A DNA stretch of 64,000 nucleotides from Candidatus Alistipes avicola (GTDB lineage Bacteria > Bacteroidota > Bacteroidia > Bacteroidales > Rikenellaceae). The position numbers and the translations under genes are program-made. The notes under the pieces are model-generated. The model made no database searches. It was not told the origin of the DNA and saw nothing but the letters and a program-made list of their open reading frames with translations. The DNA lies in assembly GCA_019118565.1 (NCBI GenBank), contig DWYR01000001.1:17443-81442 (forward strand), given 5' to 3'. Shown in pieces: positions 1 to 10,805 of this stretch; within the stretch, counting starts at the first letter, position 1, and the number at the start of each line of letters is the position of its first letter.

Positions 1-1998
1 AAGGAACACCTTCCGCATGCCAAAATATCGGGCGGTGTAAGCAACCTCTCGTTCGCCTTCCGGGGCAACAACACGGTGCGCGAAGCGATGCACTCGGTCT
101 TCCTCTACCACGCCATCCAGGCCGGTATGGATATGGCTATTGTCAACCCGCAGATGCTGCAGGTTTACAGCGACATCGAGCCGGAACTGCTCCAACGGGT
201 CGAGGATGTGATCCTCTGCCGCCGCGACGATGCCGCCGAACGGCTCTCGGACTACGCCTCGCAACTCAAGGAGAGCGCAACCGCACAAACCCACCAGACG
301 GATGCCTGGCGCTCGGATTCGCTCGAAAAGCGAATCGAGCGCGCCATGCTCAAGGGCATCACCGACTACATCGAAGAGGATGCACTGGAGGGTTACCGCA
401 CGCTCGGATCGCCGCTCGAGGTGATCGACAAACTGCTGATGCCCGCCATGGAGGTAGTGGGCGACCTGTTCGGTCAGGGCAAGATGTTCCTGCCGCAGGT
501 AGTCAAGACAGCCCGTGTCATGAAGAAGGCGGTCTCGGCGCTGACTCCTTATATCGAACAAAAATCAGATGCCGAAGCCAAGAGTGCCGGCAAGATCCTC
601 GTCGCCACGGTCAAGGGCGACGTACACGATATCGGAAAGAACATCGTCGCCGTCGTAATGGCCTGCAACGGCTATACGATCCGCGACCTGGGCGTGATGG
701 TCGAGTGCCCGCGCATCATCGACGAAGCGGTCGCCTGGGGGGCCGATGCCATCTGTCTGAGCGGTCTGATCACCCCGTCGCTCGAGGAGATGATCCACGT
801 ATGCGAGGAGCTCGAACGCCGGGGACTGAAGATCCCGGTGCTGATCGGCGGAGCCACCACCTCGGATGTCCATACGGCTGTCAAGATCGCTCCGGTCTAC
901 TCCGGTGTGGTCATCCATGCCGACAACGCCAGCCGAAACAGCAAGATTCTGGCCGAGTTGCTCGGTCCGAACCGCGAGGCTTATATCGCCCGCGTCCGGC
1001 AGCAGCAGCAGGCTCTGCGCGACGAATACCTCCGCACAGAGGAGATGCGCACGATCCTGCCCATCGTCGAGGTACGCAAAATGCGCCGCAAGAAATCACC
1101 CGACCGGATTGTTGTTCCGGCCCACTCGGGACGCATTGTCTTCCCGGATGTCGATATCGCCGACGTAGAGCCGCTCATCGACTGGAACTTCTTTTTCCTC
1201 GGCTGGGGACTCAAGGGACGGGTTCCGGAGATCTTCGACCATCCGCAACACGGTGAGGAGGCTCGCAAACTCCGCGACGATGCCCAACGGTTGCTCGACC
1301 GGATCCGCGAAGAGAAGCTGCTCACGCTGCAGGGCGTAGCCGGTATTTTCGAGGCGGTCAGCCATGGCGACGACATCATCATAACAGATACGAAGGGGCG
1401 CAAGACAACGCTTCCGATGTTGCGCAACCAGGCTCCGGGCAAAGCTGATACCCCCCGCTGTCTGGCCGATCTGGTCGTGGACGAACGGGAGAAACGGAAA
1501 GACTACATCGGCTGTTTCGCCGTTACGGCCGGTGTCGGCCTGAAAGAGCTGGAGAAGAAGTTCCGCGACGAAGGAGACGACTACAACGCCATTCTGGCCA
1601 AGCTGCTGGCCGACCGTCTGACCGAGGCGTTAGCCCAGTGGGTACATATCTTCATCCGACGGCAGATGTGGGGATACGAGACGGGGGAAGCCCCGACTCC
1701 TGCGCAGATCATCCGGGAGCAATATCGGGGCAAACGTATGGCCTTCGGCTATCCGGCCTGCCCGGACCACTCGCTCAAACGCGAAGTCTTCGACCTGCTC
1801 GCGGTCGAGAAGGTGAGCGGAATGAAACTGGGAGAGAACTTTATGATCTCGCCCGAGGAGGCTCTCTGCGGCCTGCTGTTCGCCGACGCCGAATACTTCT
1901 CGGTCGGCCGGATCGACACCAAACAGCTGCTCGACTACGCCAAACGCCGCAAGATGGAGGTGGATACAATCAAAAAACTGATACCGAACAACATATAA
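1..1998 (+). CDS. metH: Methionine synthase (cobalamin-dependent), C-terminal part
   Basis: Transfers the methyl group of 5-methyl-THF to homocysteine through cobalamin, in the cytoplasm. The frame is open from base 1, so the homocysteine-binding domain and most of the pterin domain lie outside the window. What remains is the end of the pterin domain ([12 protein letters not shown]), the B12 cap and Rossmann domains with the cobalamin-ligand motif GDVHDIGKN (near base 610-640), and the AdoMet reactivation domain with [10 protein letters not shown] and [12 protein letters not shown]. The stop overlaps the next start by one base (TAATG), so it is translationally linked to metF, whose product makes its methyl donor. 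Confidence 0.97.
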   Translation, partial: KEHLPHAKISGGVSNLSFAFRGNNTVREAMHSVFLYHAIQAGMDMAIVNPQMLQVYSDIEPELLQRVEDVILCRRDDAAERLSDYASQLKESATAQTHQTDAWRSDSLEKRIERAMLKGITDYIEEDALEGYRTLGSPLEVIDKLLMPAMEVVGDLFGQGKMFLPQVVKTARVMKKAVSALTPYIEQKSDAEAKSAGKILVATVKGDVHDIGKNIVAVVMACNGYTIRDLGVMVECPRIIDEAVAWGADAICLSGLITPSLEEMIHVCEELERRGLKIPVLIGGATTSDVHTAVKIAPVYSGVVIHADNASRNSKILAELLGPNREAYIARVRQQQQALRDEYLRTEEMRTILPIVEVRKMRRKKSPDRIVVPAHSGRIVFPDVDIADVEPLIDWNFFFLGWGLKGRVPEIFDHPQHGEEARKLRDDAQRLLDRIREEKLLTLQGVAGIFEAVSHGDDIIITDTKGRKTTLPMLRNQAPGKADTPRCLADLVVDEREKRKDYIGCFAVTAGVGLKELEKKFRDEGDDYNAILAKLLADRLTEALAQWVHIFIRRQMWGYETGEAPTPAQIIREQYRGKRMAFGYPACPDHSLKREVFDLLAVEKVSGMKLGENFMISPEEALCGLLFADAEYFSVGRIDTKQLLDYAKRRKMEVDTIKKLIPNNI

Positions 1999-2963
1999 TG
2001 AACATTACAGACATCATACAGGGAGCGCTGGCCTCGAAGACAACCCGATTCGCCTTCGAGCTGCTGCCGCCGCTCAAGGGCGACGGGACGCGCAGCGTCT
2101 TTTCGGCGATCGACCCGCTCATGGAGTTCAACCCGGCCTATATCAACGTCACCTTCCACCGCGAGACGCTCAAGGAGGACATCCATCCCGACGGAAGCCG
2201 TGAGTGGCACATCATGCGCCGCCGTCCGGGAACGGTCGGCATCTCGGCCGCCATCCGTCGCAAATACGACGTGGAGGTGGTTCCGCATCTGATCTGCGGC
2301 GGATGGTCCAAATACGACATCGAGGATTCGTTGATCGATATGGATTTCCTGGGATTGCACAACGTACTGGCCCTGCGGGGAGACAAGCGGAAGAACGAAA
2401 CGAAATTCGTTCCCTACGCCCAGGGACACGCCCATGCTGCGGACCTGGTGCGACAGATTCAGGCCATGAACCGGGGCGAGTTCATCGACGGCGAGGTTCC
2501 CGACTGCCACCATTCGAAATTCTCGGTGGGAGTTGCCGGGTATCCCGAAAAGCACTTCGAAGCCCCCGATGCCGAAAGCGACCTGCACTACCTCAAGGAA
2601 AAGGTGGATGCCGGAGCTGACTACATCGTCACGCAGATGTTCTTCGACAACGCCAAATATTTCGACTTCGTGGAGCGCTGCCGCCGCATCGGAATTACCG
2701 TTCCGATCATTCCCGGCATCAAACCGATCTCCATGCCCAGGCACCTGCACATCCTGCCCCAGACCTTCTGCATCAGCCTGCCGGAACCGCTCCGTAAGGC
2801 CATCGAAGATTGCGGGGAAGATACACAGGCTGTCCGGGAGGTGGGCATCGAATGGGCCATTGCCCAAGGCAAGGAGCTGAAAGCTGCCGGGGTGCCCATC
2901 ATCCACTTCTACACGATGGGACGCACGGACAACATCCGCAAAATAGCTTCGAACGTTTTTTAA
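1998..2963 (+). CDS. metF: Methylenetetrahydrofolate reductase
   Basis: A 321-residue flavoprotein of normal family length that reduces 5,10-methylene-THF to 5-methyl-THF, the substrate of the MetH encoded just upstream. The N-terminal strand FAFELLPP carries the conserved Glu of the TIM barrel; the ADYIVTQMFFDN and PIIPGIKP stretches are typical of MetF. I chose the ATG that overlaps the metH stop; a longer in-frame extension to 1638 lies inside metH and is not credible. The metH-metF pairing in one transcript makes a complete methyl-supply unit. Confidence 0.97.
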   Translation: MNITDIIQGALASKTTRFAFELLPPLKGDGTRSVFSAIDPLMEFNPAYINVTFHRETLKEDIHPDGSREWHIMRRRPGTVGISAAIRRKYDVEVVPHLICGGWSKYDIEDSLIDMDFLGLHNVLALRGDKRKNETKFVPYAQGHAHAADLVRQIQAMNRGEFIDGEVPDCHHSKFSVGVAGYPEKHFEAPDAESDLHYLKEKVDAGADYIVTQMFFDNAKYFDFVERCRRIGITVPIIPGIKPISMPRHLHILPQTFCISLPEPLRKAIEDCGEDTQAVREVGIEWAIAQGKELKAAGVPIIHFYTMGRTDNIRKIASNVF

Positions 2964-2977
2964 ATACACAACAAACC

Positions 2978-4084
2978 ATGATGACACCTGTCGAACTGCG
3001 CCGCCACCTGCACCGCCACCCCGAACTTTCGTTCCGGGAAGAGCAGACCGCCCGTTTTCTCAGCTCGGCGCTCGATGCAGCGGGCATTCCGAACCGACGG
3101 ATCGCCAAGACCGGCGTGCTGGCCCGCATCGAAGGACGCGGGGACCTTTCGCAGGCGGTCGTGCTGCGGGCCGACATCGATGCTCTTCCGATCCGTGAGG
3201 AGGCCGACGTAGCCTGGCGTTCGGAGCAGGAGGGAGTGATGCACGCCTGCGGCCACGATCTGCATACGGCCGTCGTATACGGTGCCCTGCTCCGTCTTGC
3301 CGCCGACCGCAACTTCGAAGGGACCCTGTTTGGCCTCTTTCAACCGGGCGAGGAGGTGAATCCCGGTGGAGCCTCGCTGGTGCTGGCCGAAAATCCGTTC
3401 GACGGCTACACCGTCAGGGCTGTCATCGGTGAACACGTCGAACCGACTCTTGCGACGGGGACGCTCGGCTTCCGGGGCGGGAAATATATGGCCTCGAACG
3501 ACGAGTTGCGTCTCTACCTCACGGGAAAAGGAGGACACGGAGCCATGCGTGCAGATCATCAGGATACGGTCAGCGCAGCGGCTCAGTTGATTCTCCGCCT
3601 CACGGGGCTCAACACCCCGGATCGGATCCTCTCCATCGGCAAGGTGGAGGCCCCGGGAGCAACCAACGTCATCCCCGACCGCGTCTATCTGGAGGGGACG
3701 ATGCGTACCTTCAATGAGGAGGAACGCACGGCTTCGAAACAAGAGATTGAACGGCTTGCCCGCGAAAACGACGCGGCATACGGCGTTCAGACACAGGTAC
3801 ACTTCACTCCGGGCTATCCCTGTGTGGTAAACAACGAGGTGCTGACCCGTCGAGCCATTGAACTGGCCGAGCAGGAGCAGATTCCATTCCGTATGCTGCC
3901 CCTGCGCCCCACCTCGGAGGATTTCGGCTTCTACGGCACACACTATCCCGCACTCTTTTATCGTTTAGGAGTCGGAGAGTCTGCCGGAAGACTCCATACC
4001 TCTACCTTCAACCCCGACGAGAGGGCCATCGAAACCGGCATCCGGTTCATGAGCCTACTCGCCCTCAAATGCTTCGAATCATGA
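2978..4084 (+). CDS. M20 family amidohydrolase / metallopeptidase
   Basis: A 368-residue M20D-type zinc amidohydrolase, related to hippurate hydrolase, IAA-amino acid hydrolase and N-acetyl-diaminopimelate deacetylase. Metal and catalytic motifs are present: MHACGHDLHTA, QPGEEVNPGG and PTSEDFGF, with the small dimerisation domain between them (GKGGHGAMRADHQDTV). There is no signal peptide, so it acts in the cytoplasm on an N-acyl amino acid or small peptide; the substrate cannot be told. ATG codons at 2978 and 2981 are both possible. Its stop overlaps the rnr start (ATGA), so it is co-transcribed with metH-metF-rnr. Confidence 0.9.
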   Translation: MMTPVELRRHLHRHPELSFREEQTARFLSSALDAAGIPNRRIAKTGVLARIEGRGDLSQAVVLRADIDALPIREEADVAWRSEQEGVMHACGHDLHTAVVYGALLRLAADRNFEGTLFGLFQPGEEVNPGGASLVLAENPFDGYTVRAVIGEHVEPTLATGTLGFRGGKYMASNDELRLYLTGKGGHGAMRADHQDTVSAAAQLILRLTGLNTPDRILSIGKVEAPGATNVIPDRVYLEGTMRTFNEEERTASKQEIERLARENDAAYGVQTQVHFTPGYPCVVNNEVLTRRAIELAEQEQIPFRMLPLRPTSEDFGFYGTHYPALFYRLGVGESAGRLHTSTFNPDERAIETGIRFMSLLALKCFES

Positions 4085-6390
4085 GCAAGAAAGATCAGAA
4101 TCAGCAGAAAATGGCGACGATTCCCGATCGTTCGTCCCTGATAATAAATCTATTCCGGGAATTCCCCGACAACAAGTTCTCGCTCAAGCACCTGGCATCC
4201 GCATCGGGCGGTGCGACCAAGGAGGGGCGCTGGCGCACGCAGGAGATCGTACGCGAACTGCTCGCCGAAGGGACCATCGAGGAGGCCGGACGGGACAAAT
4301 ACCGCCTCAGCCGACGGGAACGCCCCCACATGGTGGGTATCGTCGATATGATCTCGACGGGTGCCATGTACATCAAATCGGACGAAGTGGAGAACGATGT
4401 CTATGTGAGCCAACGCAATTCGGCCAATGCCCTGAACGGCGACAAGGTGGAGTTCGTCATCACACGCCACTCGCGCCACGGTTCGCTCGAGGGTGAAATC
4501 ACCCGAATCATTGAGCGCAGCCGCAAACCCTATGTGGGTATTGCCCAGGTGAGCGACCACTATATCTTCGTCAAGATGGACCCGCGCCGTCTGCCGATGG
4601 ATGTCTATCTGGCCAAGAAAGAGAACGAAACGATCGAGGACGGCGACAAGGTCGTGATCCGCATCACGGACTGGCCGCTCGGTTCGAAAAGTCCTTCGGG
4701 CGAACTGATCGAGGTACTCGGCAAGGCCGGTGAGAACAACACCGAGATGCACGCCATCCTGGCTGAATATGGACTCCCCTATCACTTCGAAAAGAATGTC
4801 GAGGATGCCGCAGAGAAGATCCCCTCAGAGATCACCAAGCAGGATTATGCCGAGCGTCGTGATATGCGCAAAGTTACGACCTTCACGATCGACCCGGCCG
4901 ATGCCAAGGACTTCGACGATGCCCTTTCGATCCGCAAGATCAAGGAGGGTGTCTGGGAGGTTGGTATCCACATCGCCGACGTTACACACTATGTAAAACC
5001 GCGTTCGGTCATCGACAACGAGGCCGAAGAGCGTGGCACATCGGTCTATCTGGTCGACCGGACCATTCCGATGCTCCCCGAAAAGTTGAGTAACGAACTC
5101 TGCTCGCTCCGGCCGCATGAAGAGAAACTCTGCTTCTCGGCTATCTTCAACCTGAACGAAAACGCCGAGATTCTCGAGGAGTGGTTCGGACGTACAGTCA
5201 TCTACTCCGACCGCCGTTTCACCTACGAAGAGGCGCAGCAGGTTATCGAGACCGGGCAGGGCGATCTTGCCGAAGAGATCCTGACGCTGAACAAACTGGC
5301 GCAAACGATGCGCCGGGAGCGTTTCCGCAACGGAGCCGTCAGCTTCCAGCGCGAGGAGGCCAAGTTCAAGCTCGATGCTGAAGGCAAGCCGCTGGGAGTC
5401 TACTTCAAGGAGCAGAAAGAGGCCAACCAGCTGATCGAGGAGTTTATGCTGCTGGCCAACAAACGGGTGGCCGAATTCTGCGGCCGGCGCAAACAGAACG
5501 GACGCACCGTACAGCGAACGATGGTCTATCGCGTGCACGACTCCCCGGACGAGGAGAAACTCGACAAGTTCCGCACCTTCGTCCTCCGTTTCGGCTACGT
5601 CTTCAAGGCGCAGAAGGGACGGGCCGTTGCAAAGGAGATCAACCAGCTGCTCGGCGAAGTCAAGGGGCGTTTCGAGGAGAACGTCATCTCGAACCTGGCC
5701 GTACGCTCGATGGCCAAAGCCTTCTACTCGACCGACAACATCGGCCACTACGGACTGGCCTTCCCCTACTACACGCACTTCACCTCACCGATCCGCCGCT
5801 ATCCGGACATGATGGTCCACCGCCTGCTGGCCCGTTACCTCGAAGGCGGCCGCTCAGCCGACCGGAACACCTATGAAAAGTTATGCGAACACGCCTCCGA
5901 ACGGGAACTCGTGGCTGCCGAAGCCGAACGCGCCTCGATCAAATACAAGATGGTCGAATTCATGCTGGACAAGATCGGACAGACGTTCGAAGGACACATA
6001 TCGGGTATGAACGACTGGGGTATATATGTCGAGCTGGACGACACCCATATCGAGGGTATGATTCCGCTGCGCGACCTGCAGGACGACTTCTACCAGTTCG
6101 ACGAGAACCGGTACGAAGTATACGGACACCGGTCCAAAAATGTCTTCACCTTAGGGGATGCCGTCCGGATTCGGGTTAAACGGACCGACCTGCAAAAACG
6201 GCAGCTCGACTTCGAACTGGTACAACACGGTGACCGCTATTTCGAACCTAGCGATCCGGCTTCAGAGTCAAGCAACATACGGAAGCCATCCGGCGTTTCG
6301 AAAAAGGAGGAGAAGAAATCCCGTAAGAACAAGAAAAAGAAGGAGGATCGTTCTTCCAAATCGAAAAAGAAGAAGAGATCAAAACGATAA
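4081..6390 (+). CDS. rnr: Ribonuclease R
   Basis: A 769-residue processive 3'-5' exoribonuclease that degrades structured RNA. It has an N-terminal winged-helix region, cold-shock domains, the RNB catalytic domain with the metal-binding motif DPADAKDFDDALS near residue 270, an S1 domain near residues 635-720 and a C-terminal tail of about 40 residues made mostly of Lys, Arg and Ser. That tail is typical of RNase R and helps it bind RNA. The start is the ATG overlapping the M20 gene stop; a start 12 bases upstream is possible but less likely. A strong terminator follows. Confidence 0.96.
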   Translation: MSKKDQNQQKMATIPDRSSLIINLFREFPDNKFSLKHLASASGGATKEGRWRTQEIVRELLAEGTIEEAGRDKYRLSRRERPHMVGIVDMISTGAMYIKSDEVENDVYVSQRNSANALNGDKVEFVITRHSRHGSLEGEITRIIERSRKPYVGIAQVSDHYIFVKMDPRRLPMDVYLAKKENETIEDGDKVVIRITDWPLGSKSPSGELIEVLGKAGENNTEMHAILAEYGLPYHFEKNVEDAAEKIPSEITKQDYAERRDMRKVTTFTIDPADAKDFDDALSIRKIKEGVWEVGIHIADVTHYVKPRSVIDNEAEERGTSVYLVDRTIPMLPEKLSNELCSLRPHEEKLCFSAIFNLNENAEILEEWFGRTVIYSDRRFTYEEAQQVIETGQGDLAEEILTLNKLAQTMRRERFRNGAVSFQREEAKFKLDAEGKPLGVYFKEQKEANQLIEEFMLLANKRVAEFCGRRKQNGRTVQRTMVYRVHDSPDEEKLDKFRTFVLRFGYVFKAQKGRAVAKEINQLLGEVKGRFEENVISNLAVRSMAKAFYSTDNIGHYGLAFPYYTHFTSPIRRYPDMMVHRLLARYLEGGRSADRNTYEKLCEHASERELVAAEAERASIKYKMVEFMLDKIGQTFEGHISGMNDWGIYVELDDTHIEGMIPLRDLQDDFYQFDENRYEVYGHRSKNVFTLGDAVRIRVKRTDLQKRQLDFELVQHGDRYFEPSDPASESSNIRKPSGVSKKEEKKSRKNKKKKEDRSSKSKKKKRSKR

Positions 6391-6407
6391 ATTCCGCAAC
6401 AAATGAA

Positions 6408-6441
6408 GAGCCGGATCCTCAAAGGATCCGGCTCTCTTTTT
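6408..6441 (+). terminator. Rho-independent terminator after rnr
   Basis: An 11-bp perfect stem (GAGCCGGATCC / GGATCCGGCTC) with a 5-base loop is followed by TCTTTTT. It sits between the convergent rnr (+) and V-ATPase (-) operons. The T-run is on the + strand, so it mainly ends the rnr transcript; on the - strand the U-tract is weak. Confidence 0.88.
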
Positions 6442-6465
6442 AGACTCCGTAACACGGAGAATCTG

Positions 6466-6933
<468 letters not shown>

Positions 6934-6947
6934 TTAATTATTGATTA

Positions 6948-8774
6948 TTATTTGTTTGATTCATTTTTTAACGGGGTGAATACCCGATTCGACGCCTCGA
7001 ATCCTGCATTCTTGTAGAACTCCACGAAGGTCAGACGCAACGGATGCACGAACGACGAGAGGACACACATGAACAGGTTGATACCGTGTCCCAACAGGAG
7101 GATGATCAACATCACAAGCTGCTTGACAACCGGAATATCGGGGCTCATACCAACAGCCAACTGGTTAAATACCATCGCCAGAATACCGCCCGACAAACCG
7201 ATCGCAAACAGACGGATGTACGACAACAGGTCACCGACCAGTCCCGAAACATTATTGTAGGTATTCCAAAGACCCAGTCCGAAGTTTACAAACGGGTTCT
7301 TACCCGGCGAGTTGAAGAAGAGCATCAACACCAGTCCGAGGCACAGGACAACCAGATAGGGTACAGAACTGAAGGAGAATCCCATCCGCTCCGGCAACAG
7401 GTAGGCTGACGCCGAGCCGACCAATACGATAATCCAACCGATCTGTGCCAGCGCATACTTGAATCCGAAACTGCGGGCCGTCACAAAAGCGTTGATCATC
7501 ATGGCGAAAACCACTTGAATGGCTCCCAGTACGATCGAGAGCGGGAAGAGGATGTTCGGGGTCAGCAAATAGTCGCGAAGGTTTCCAAGCCACTCCCACT
7601 GAGCCATCTGAAGTCCGAAGAAGGATCCGGACAACAGACCGAACACCATACCGGACCCACCACAAAGCATCGTCAACTGTCCGATCTCCTTCATGGCCAT
7701 GCTGCCCTTCTTCTTGCCCATGATCGTCGCAAACAGACCGCCCAACAGAATCAACAGGCCGTAACCGCCCTCTGCCAGACAGAATCCGAAGAAGATCATA
7801 TAGAACGGCGCGAAGAATCGCGTCAGGTCGATCGTACCGTATTTCGGCATCGCATACATGGCTCCGATCACCTCGAACAGATGTGCGAACGGACGGTTAC
7901 GAAGTTTTACCGGGGTATCATCCTCCGGTGTCGGGTCGCTCTTGATATAGAGTACATCGGGATATTCGGTCAGCAGGGCATCCACCTTCTCGGATTCGGC
8001 CGCCTCGGCCCATCCCTCCAGAATGAGAAGTGAACCGTCCGCCTCGGATTGTGCCGTGCTGTTCACCCGGATCTCCTCCAGGCGGCGCGACAACTCCGCT
8101 CCATGCTGCCGGATGGCATCCAGCGAAAGGGCTGCCCGCGAGAACTCCTTATCCAACTCCGAAAGTCGGGTACGAGCCTGCTCGATCTGTTGCTCCGCCT
8201 GGCGATAGTCCATCGTCGGAGCCTTCACCTCCTGGGCATCGAGCACGATCTCCTCGTCGGGGTGGGTTACCACCACGAAATAGTTGTTGGCCTCGCCCTC
8301 GCTGATCAACTCGATCGTATAACGCTCCGACCACCCTTCGATCTCCCGCTCGTAAACCGAACGGTTGGTGAAGAAGTAACGGAGAAGAATTCCCTTTTCG
8401 GTCAACTTGCGCAGCGTCTCGACCGAAAACTCGCCCCACGGGCGCAACTCGTCGGCCGTCTTCTGCAACCGGGTGATTTCATTCTGCAAGGCTGTTGCCT
8501 GCTGCTGAGCCGCCGTATAGTGCTCGAAAGCCTCTTCTCCCGTAGCAAACGGAGCGACGGAAGAGGTAAATCGCTCGCTTTCGCGGAACGATTTCAGCGC
8601 CTGAACCGCCTTGGTGTGATTCTCGATCGAAAGCAGCAACTGACGGTCTTCATCCGTCGGGTCCCAACCGGTCGTCGTTATATCCACCAAACCCAGCTCA
8701 CGCAGCCGCTCGATAAAGTCATGACTCTGCCCTGCGTAGAGGACCAAGTCGTATTTCGACATCTTCGCAATCAT
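6948..8774 (-). CDS. atpI: V-type ATP synthase subunit I (a-subunit, stator)
   Basis: A 608-residue protein with a cytoplasmic N-terminal half rich in coiled coil (about residues 1-300) and a C-terminal half with seven or so membrane helices (from about residue 310). This is the stator half-channel that faces the K ring and couples ion flow to rotation. The first ATG overlaps the subunit D stop (ATGA); a second Met four codons later (MSKYDLVLYAG) may be the true start. The position before K and after D is the usual bacterial V-ATPase order. Confidence 0.93.
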   Translation of the reverse strand: MIAKMSKYDLVLYAGQSHDFIERLRELGLVDITTTGWDPTDEDRQLLLSIENHTKAVQALKSFRESERFTSSVAPFATGEEAFEHYTAAQQQATALQNEITRLQKTADELRPWGEFSVETLRKLTEKGILLRYFFTNRSVYEREIEGWSERYTIELISEGEANNYFVVVTHPDEEIVLDAQEVKAPTMDYRQAEQQIEQARTRLSELDKEFSRAALSLDAIRQHGAELSRRLEEIRVNSTAQSEADGSLLILEGWAEAAESEKVDALLTEYPDVLYIKSDPTPEDDTPVKLRNRPFAHLFEVIGAMYAMPKYGTIDLTRFFAPFYMIFFGFCLAEGGYGLLILLGGLFATIMGKKKGSMAMKEIGQLTMLCGGSGMVFGLLSGSFFGLQMAQWEWLGNLRDYLLTPNILFPLSIVLGAIQVVFAMMINAFVTARSFGFKYALAQIGWIIVLVGSASAYLLPERMGFSFSSVPYLVVLCLGLVLMLFFNSPGKNPFVNFGLGLWNTYNNVSGLVGDLLSYIRLFAIGLSGGILAMVFNQLAVGMSPDIPVVKQLVMLIILLLGHGINLFMCVLSSFVHPLRLTFVEFYKNAGFEASNRVFTPLKNESNK

Positions 8775-9379
8775 AACATGGCGCCCTCCCCGGCTTGCTG
8801 TTGTTTGTTTTTCACGATCTTCTGGGCAGATTTCGAAAGGTTCTCCTCATCCTCCATGAAGCGTTTGATCTTACGTATGGCATCCTCATATCCGGGAATC
8901 TGTACCTTCTCGTAGAGGTTTACCTTCTGAGTGGTTTTGCGTCGCGCGAAATCGAGCAACTCCATCTTGCGGTTATACACTTCGTATTCAATTCCCAGAC
9001 GCGCCAGGCGTTTGAGAATATCGACCCCGTCGGCGAACCATACGGGCGTCGAAAAGAGGTCGTACTCCTTCTCCTCGAAGCGAATCTCATGCAACACCGG
9101 GGTGTGAACACCCGCAATCTTCTGAGTCGCAAGCTCGACATCGGCGATACGCAACAGGTCTGCATCGAACTCTCCCCACAAGGATACCATGTAGTCGTAC
9201 TGCGCCATGAGCGCGTCGTACTGCCGACGGAAATCCTGTGCGGAGTCCTTCGCCTTCTTCACCTCGGAACGCAGGGCCGACTCCTTACTCTTGATGGTAG
9301 GGAGGGCCTTCTGTCGCATTTTCAGCTGCTTCCCGAGTTCGCCCAGCGAAGTTTTGTTATATTGAAACTTGATTGCCAT
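8771..9379 (-). CDS. atpD: V-type ATP synthase subunit D (central shaft)
   Basis: A 202-residue, mostly helical protein with heptad-rich ends, matching the rotating coiled-coil axle of the V1 sector. Its stop overlaps the start of subunit I by four bases. About 90 bases separate it from subunit B upstream, the largest gap in the operon, and no F subunit gene lies there although F usually binds D. Confidence 0.92.
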   Translation of the reverse strand: MAIKFQYNKTSLGELGKQLKMRQKALPTIKSKESALRSEVKKAKDSAQDFRRQYDALMAQYDYMVSLWGEFDADLLRIADVELATQKIAGVHTPVLHEIRFEEKEYDLFSTPVWFADGVDILKRLARLGIEYEVYNRKMELLDFARRKTTQKVNLYEKVQIPGYEDAIRKIKRFMEDEENLSKSAQKIVKNKQQQAGEGAML

Positions 9380-9469
9380 TATCGTTCCGATTTATCCGAA
9401 TCCGGCACCCTCTCCCTTCCGTCCTGCCACCCGGGCAGCACCGAAGGCCGATGCCTCATCCGGCTTTCC

Positions 9470-10795
9470 CTATTTATCCTGAGGCCAGTACTTCTTGATA
9501 AGCTCCTCCTTGATAGCAACCTCCTCACGGGTGAAGTACTTGGCGAACAGTCCCCATGCAATGTCGAGCATCTCGGTGATCTCGATGTTGACATCGATCG
9601 CCAACAGCTTCTGCGAGTAGTCGTAAGCGAACTTGAGGGCGCGCTCGTCGTAATCCGACAGGTCGAAACCGTTCTCGAGTTTGGTTTTCGCATTGGCCGC
9701 ATCGGCATACAGACGTACGCAAGCATTCATCACCTGCGGGTGGTCCTCACGCGTCTTCTTACCGATCACCAGCTGTTTCAGACGAGACAGCGAACGGAAC
9801 GGGTCGACGATAACCTTACCCGTATCCGAGTCGTTGCGCAGGAACAGCTGACCCTCGGTGATATAACCCGTATTATCCGGAATTGCGTGGGTAATATCGC
9901 CACCCGACAGCGTCGTCACGGCGATGATGGTGATCGAACCGCCGTTAGGCAGCTGCACCGCCTTCTCGTAGATCTTGGCCAGGTCCGAATAGAGCGAACC
10001 GGGCATCGAGTCCTTCGAGGGGATCTGGTCCATACGGTTCGACACGATGGCCAGGGCATCGGCGTAGAGGGTCATATCCGTTAACAGCACCAGTACCTTC
10101 TCACCCTTGTCTACGGCGAAGTACTCGGCAGCCGTCAGCGCCATATCGGGCACAAGCAGACGCTCAACGGGCGGGTTCTCGGTCGTGTTGACGAACGAAA
10201 CGATACGGTCCAATGCACCGGCGTTCTCGAATACCTGTTTGAAGTAGAGGAAGTCGTCGTTCGACAGACCCATACCGCCCAGGATGATCTTGTCGGCCTT
10301 GGCTCGCAGTGCCACGTTGGCCATCACGGCGTTATAAGGCTGATCCGGGTCGGCGAAGAAGGGGATCTTCTGACCCGACACGATCGTATTGTTCAGGTCG
10401 ATACCGGCAATACCGGTTGCGATCAACTCCGAAGGCTGCTTGCGTCGGAAGGGGTTCACCGTCGGACCACCGATCTCACGCTCCTCACCCTCGAGCAGTT
10501 CACCACCCTCGAGCGGCTCACCGTAAGCGTTGAAGAAGCGACCGGCCAGGCTGTCCGAAACACGCAACTTAGGCGGCTCACCGTGGAAAATCACCTCCGA
10601 GTCGGTAGTAATACCCTCGGTACCGGCGAAAACCTGGAGCGTCACCTGATCGCCCATGATCTTCACCACCTGAGCCAGCTTGCCACCTACGGTAGCCAGC
10701 TCATCATTACCTACGCCCTGCGCACGCAGCGACACGGTCGCCTTGGTAATGTTGTCAATTTTGGTATATATTTTCTGAAATGCACGTGTTGTCAT
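9470..10795 (-). CDS. atpB: V-type ATP synthase subunit B
   Basis: A 441-residue non-catalytic nucleotide-binding subunit of the V1 hexamer. It has the V-type B features GRFFNAYGEPLEGG-like lid region, PFRRKQPSELIATGIAGID and the arginine-finger region near SRLKQLVIGK, and has no canonical P-loop, as expected for B. The stop is 90 bases before D and the start is 10 bases after the A stop (minus strand), so it is co-translated with A in the 3:3 hexamer. Confidence 0.96.
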   Translation of the reverse strand: MTTRAFQKIYTKIDNITKATVSLRAQGVGNDELATVGGKLAQVVKIMGDQVTLQVFAGTEGITTDSEVIFHGEPPKLRVSDSLAGRFFNAYGEPLEGGELLEGEEREIGGPTVNPFRRKQPSELIATGIAGIDLNNTIVSGQKIPFFADPDQPYNAVMANVALRAKADKIILGGMGLSNDDFLYFKQVFENAGALDRIVSFVNTTENPPVERLLVPDMALTAAEYFAVDKGEKVLVLLTDMTLYADALAIVSNRMDQIPSKDSMPGSLYSDLAKIYEKAVQLPNGGSITIIAVTTLSGGDITHAIPDNTGYITEGQLFLRNDSDTGKVIVDPFRSLSRLKQLVIGKKTREDHPQVMNACVRLYADAANAKTKLENGFDLSDYDERALKFAYDYSQKLLAIDVNIEITEMLDIAWGLFAKYFTREEVAIKEELIKKYWPQDK

Positions 10796-10805
10796 ACCTC
10801 AAGCC

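Noticed and set aside
1638..1997. Upstream extension of the metF frame
   Set aside because: It lies inside metH in another frame; the MetF domain begins at the ATG at 1998 and family length fits that start.
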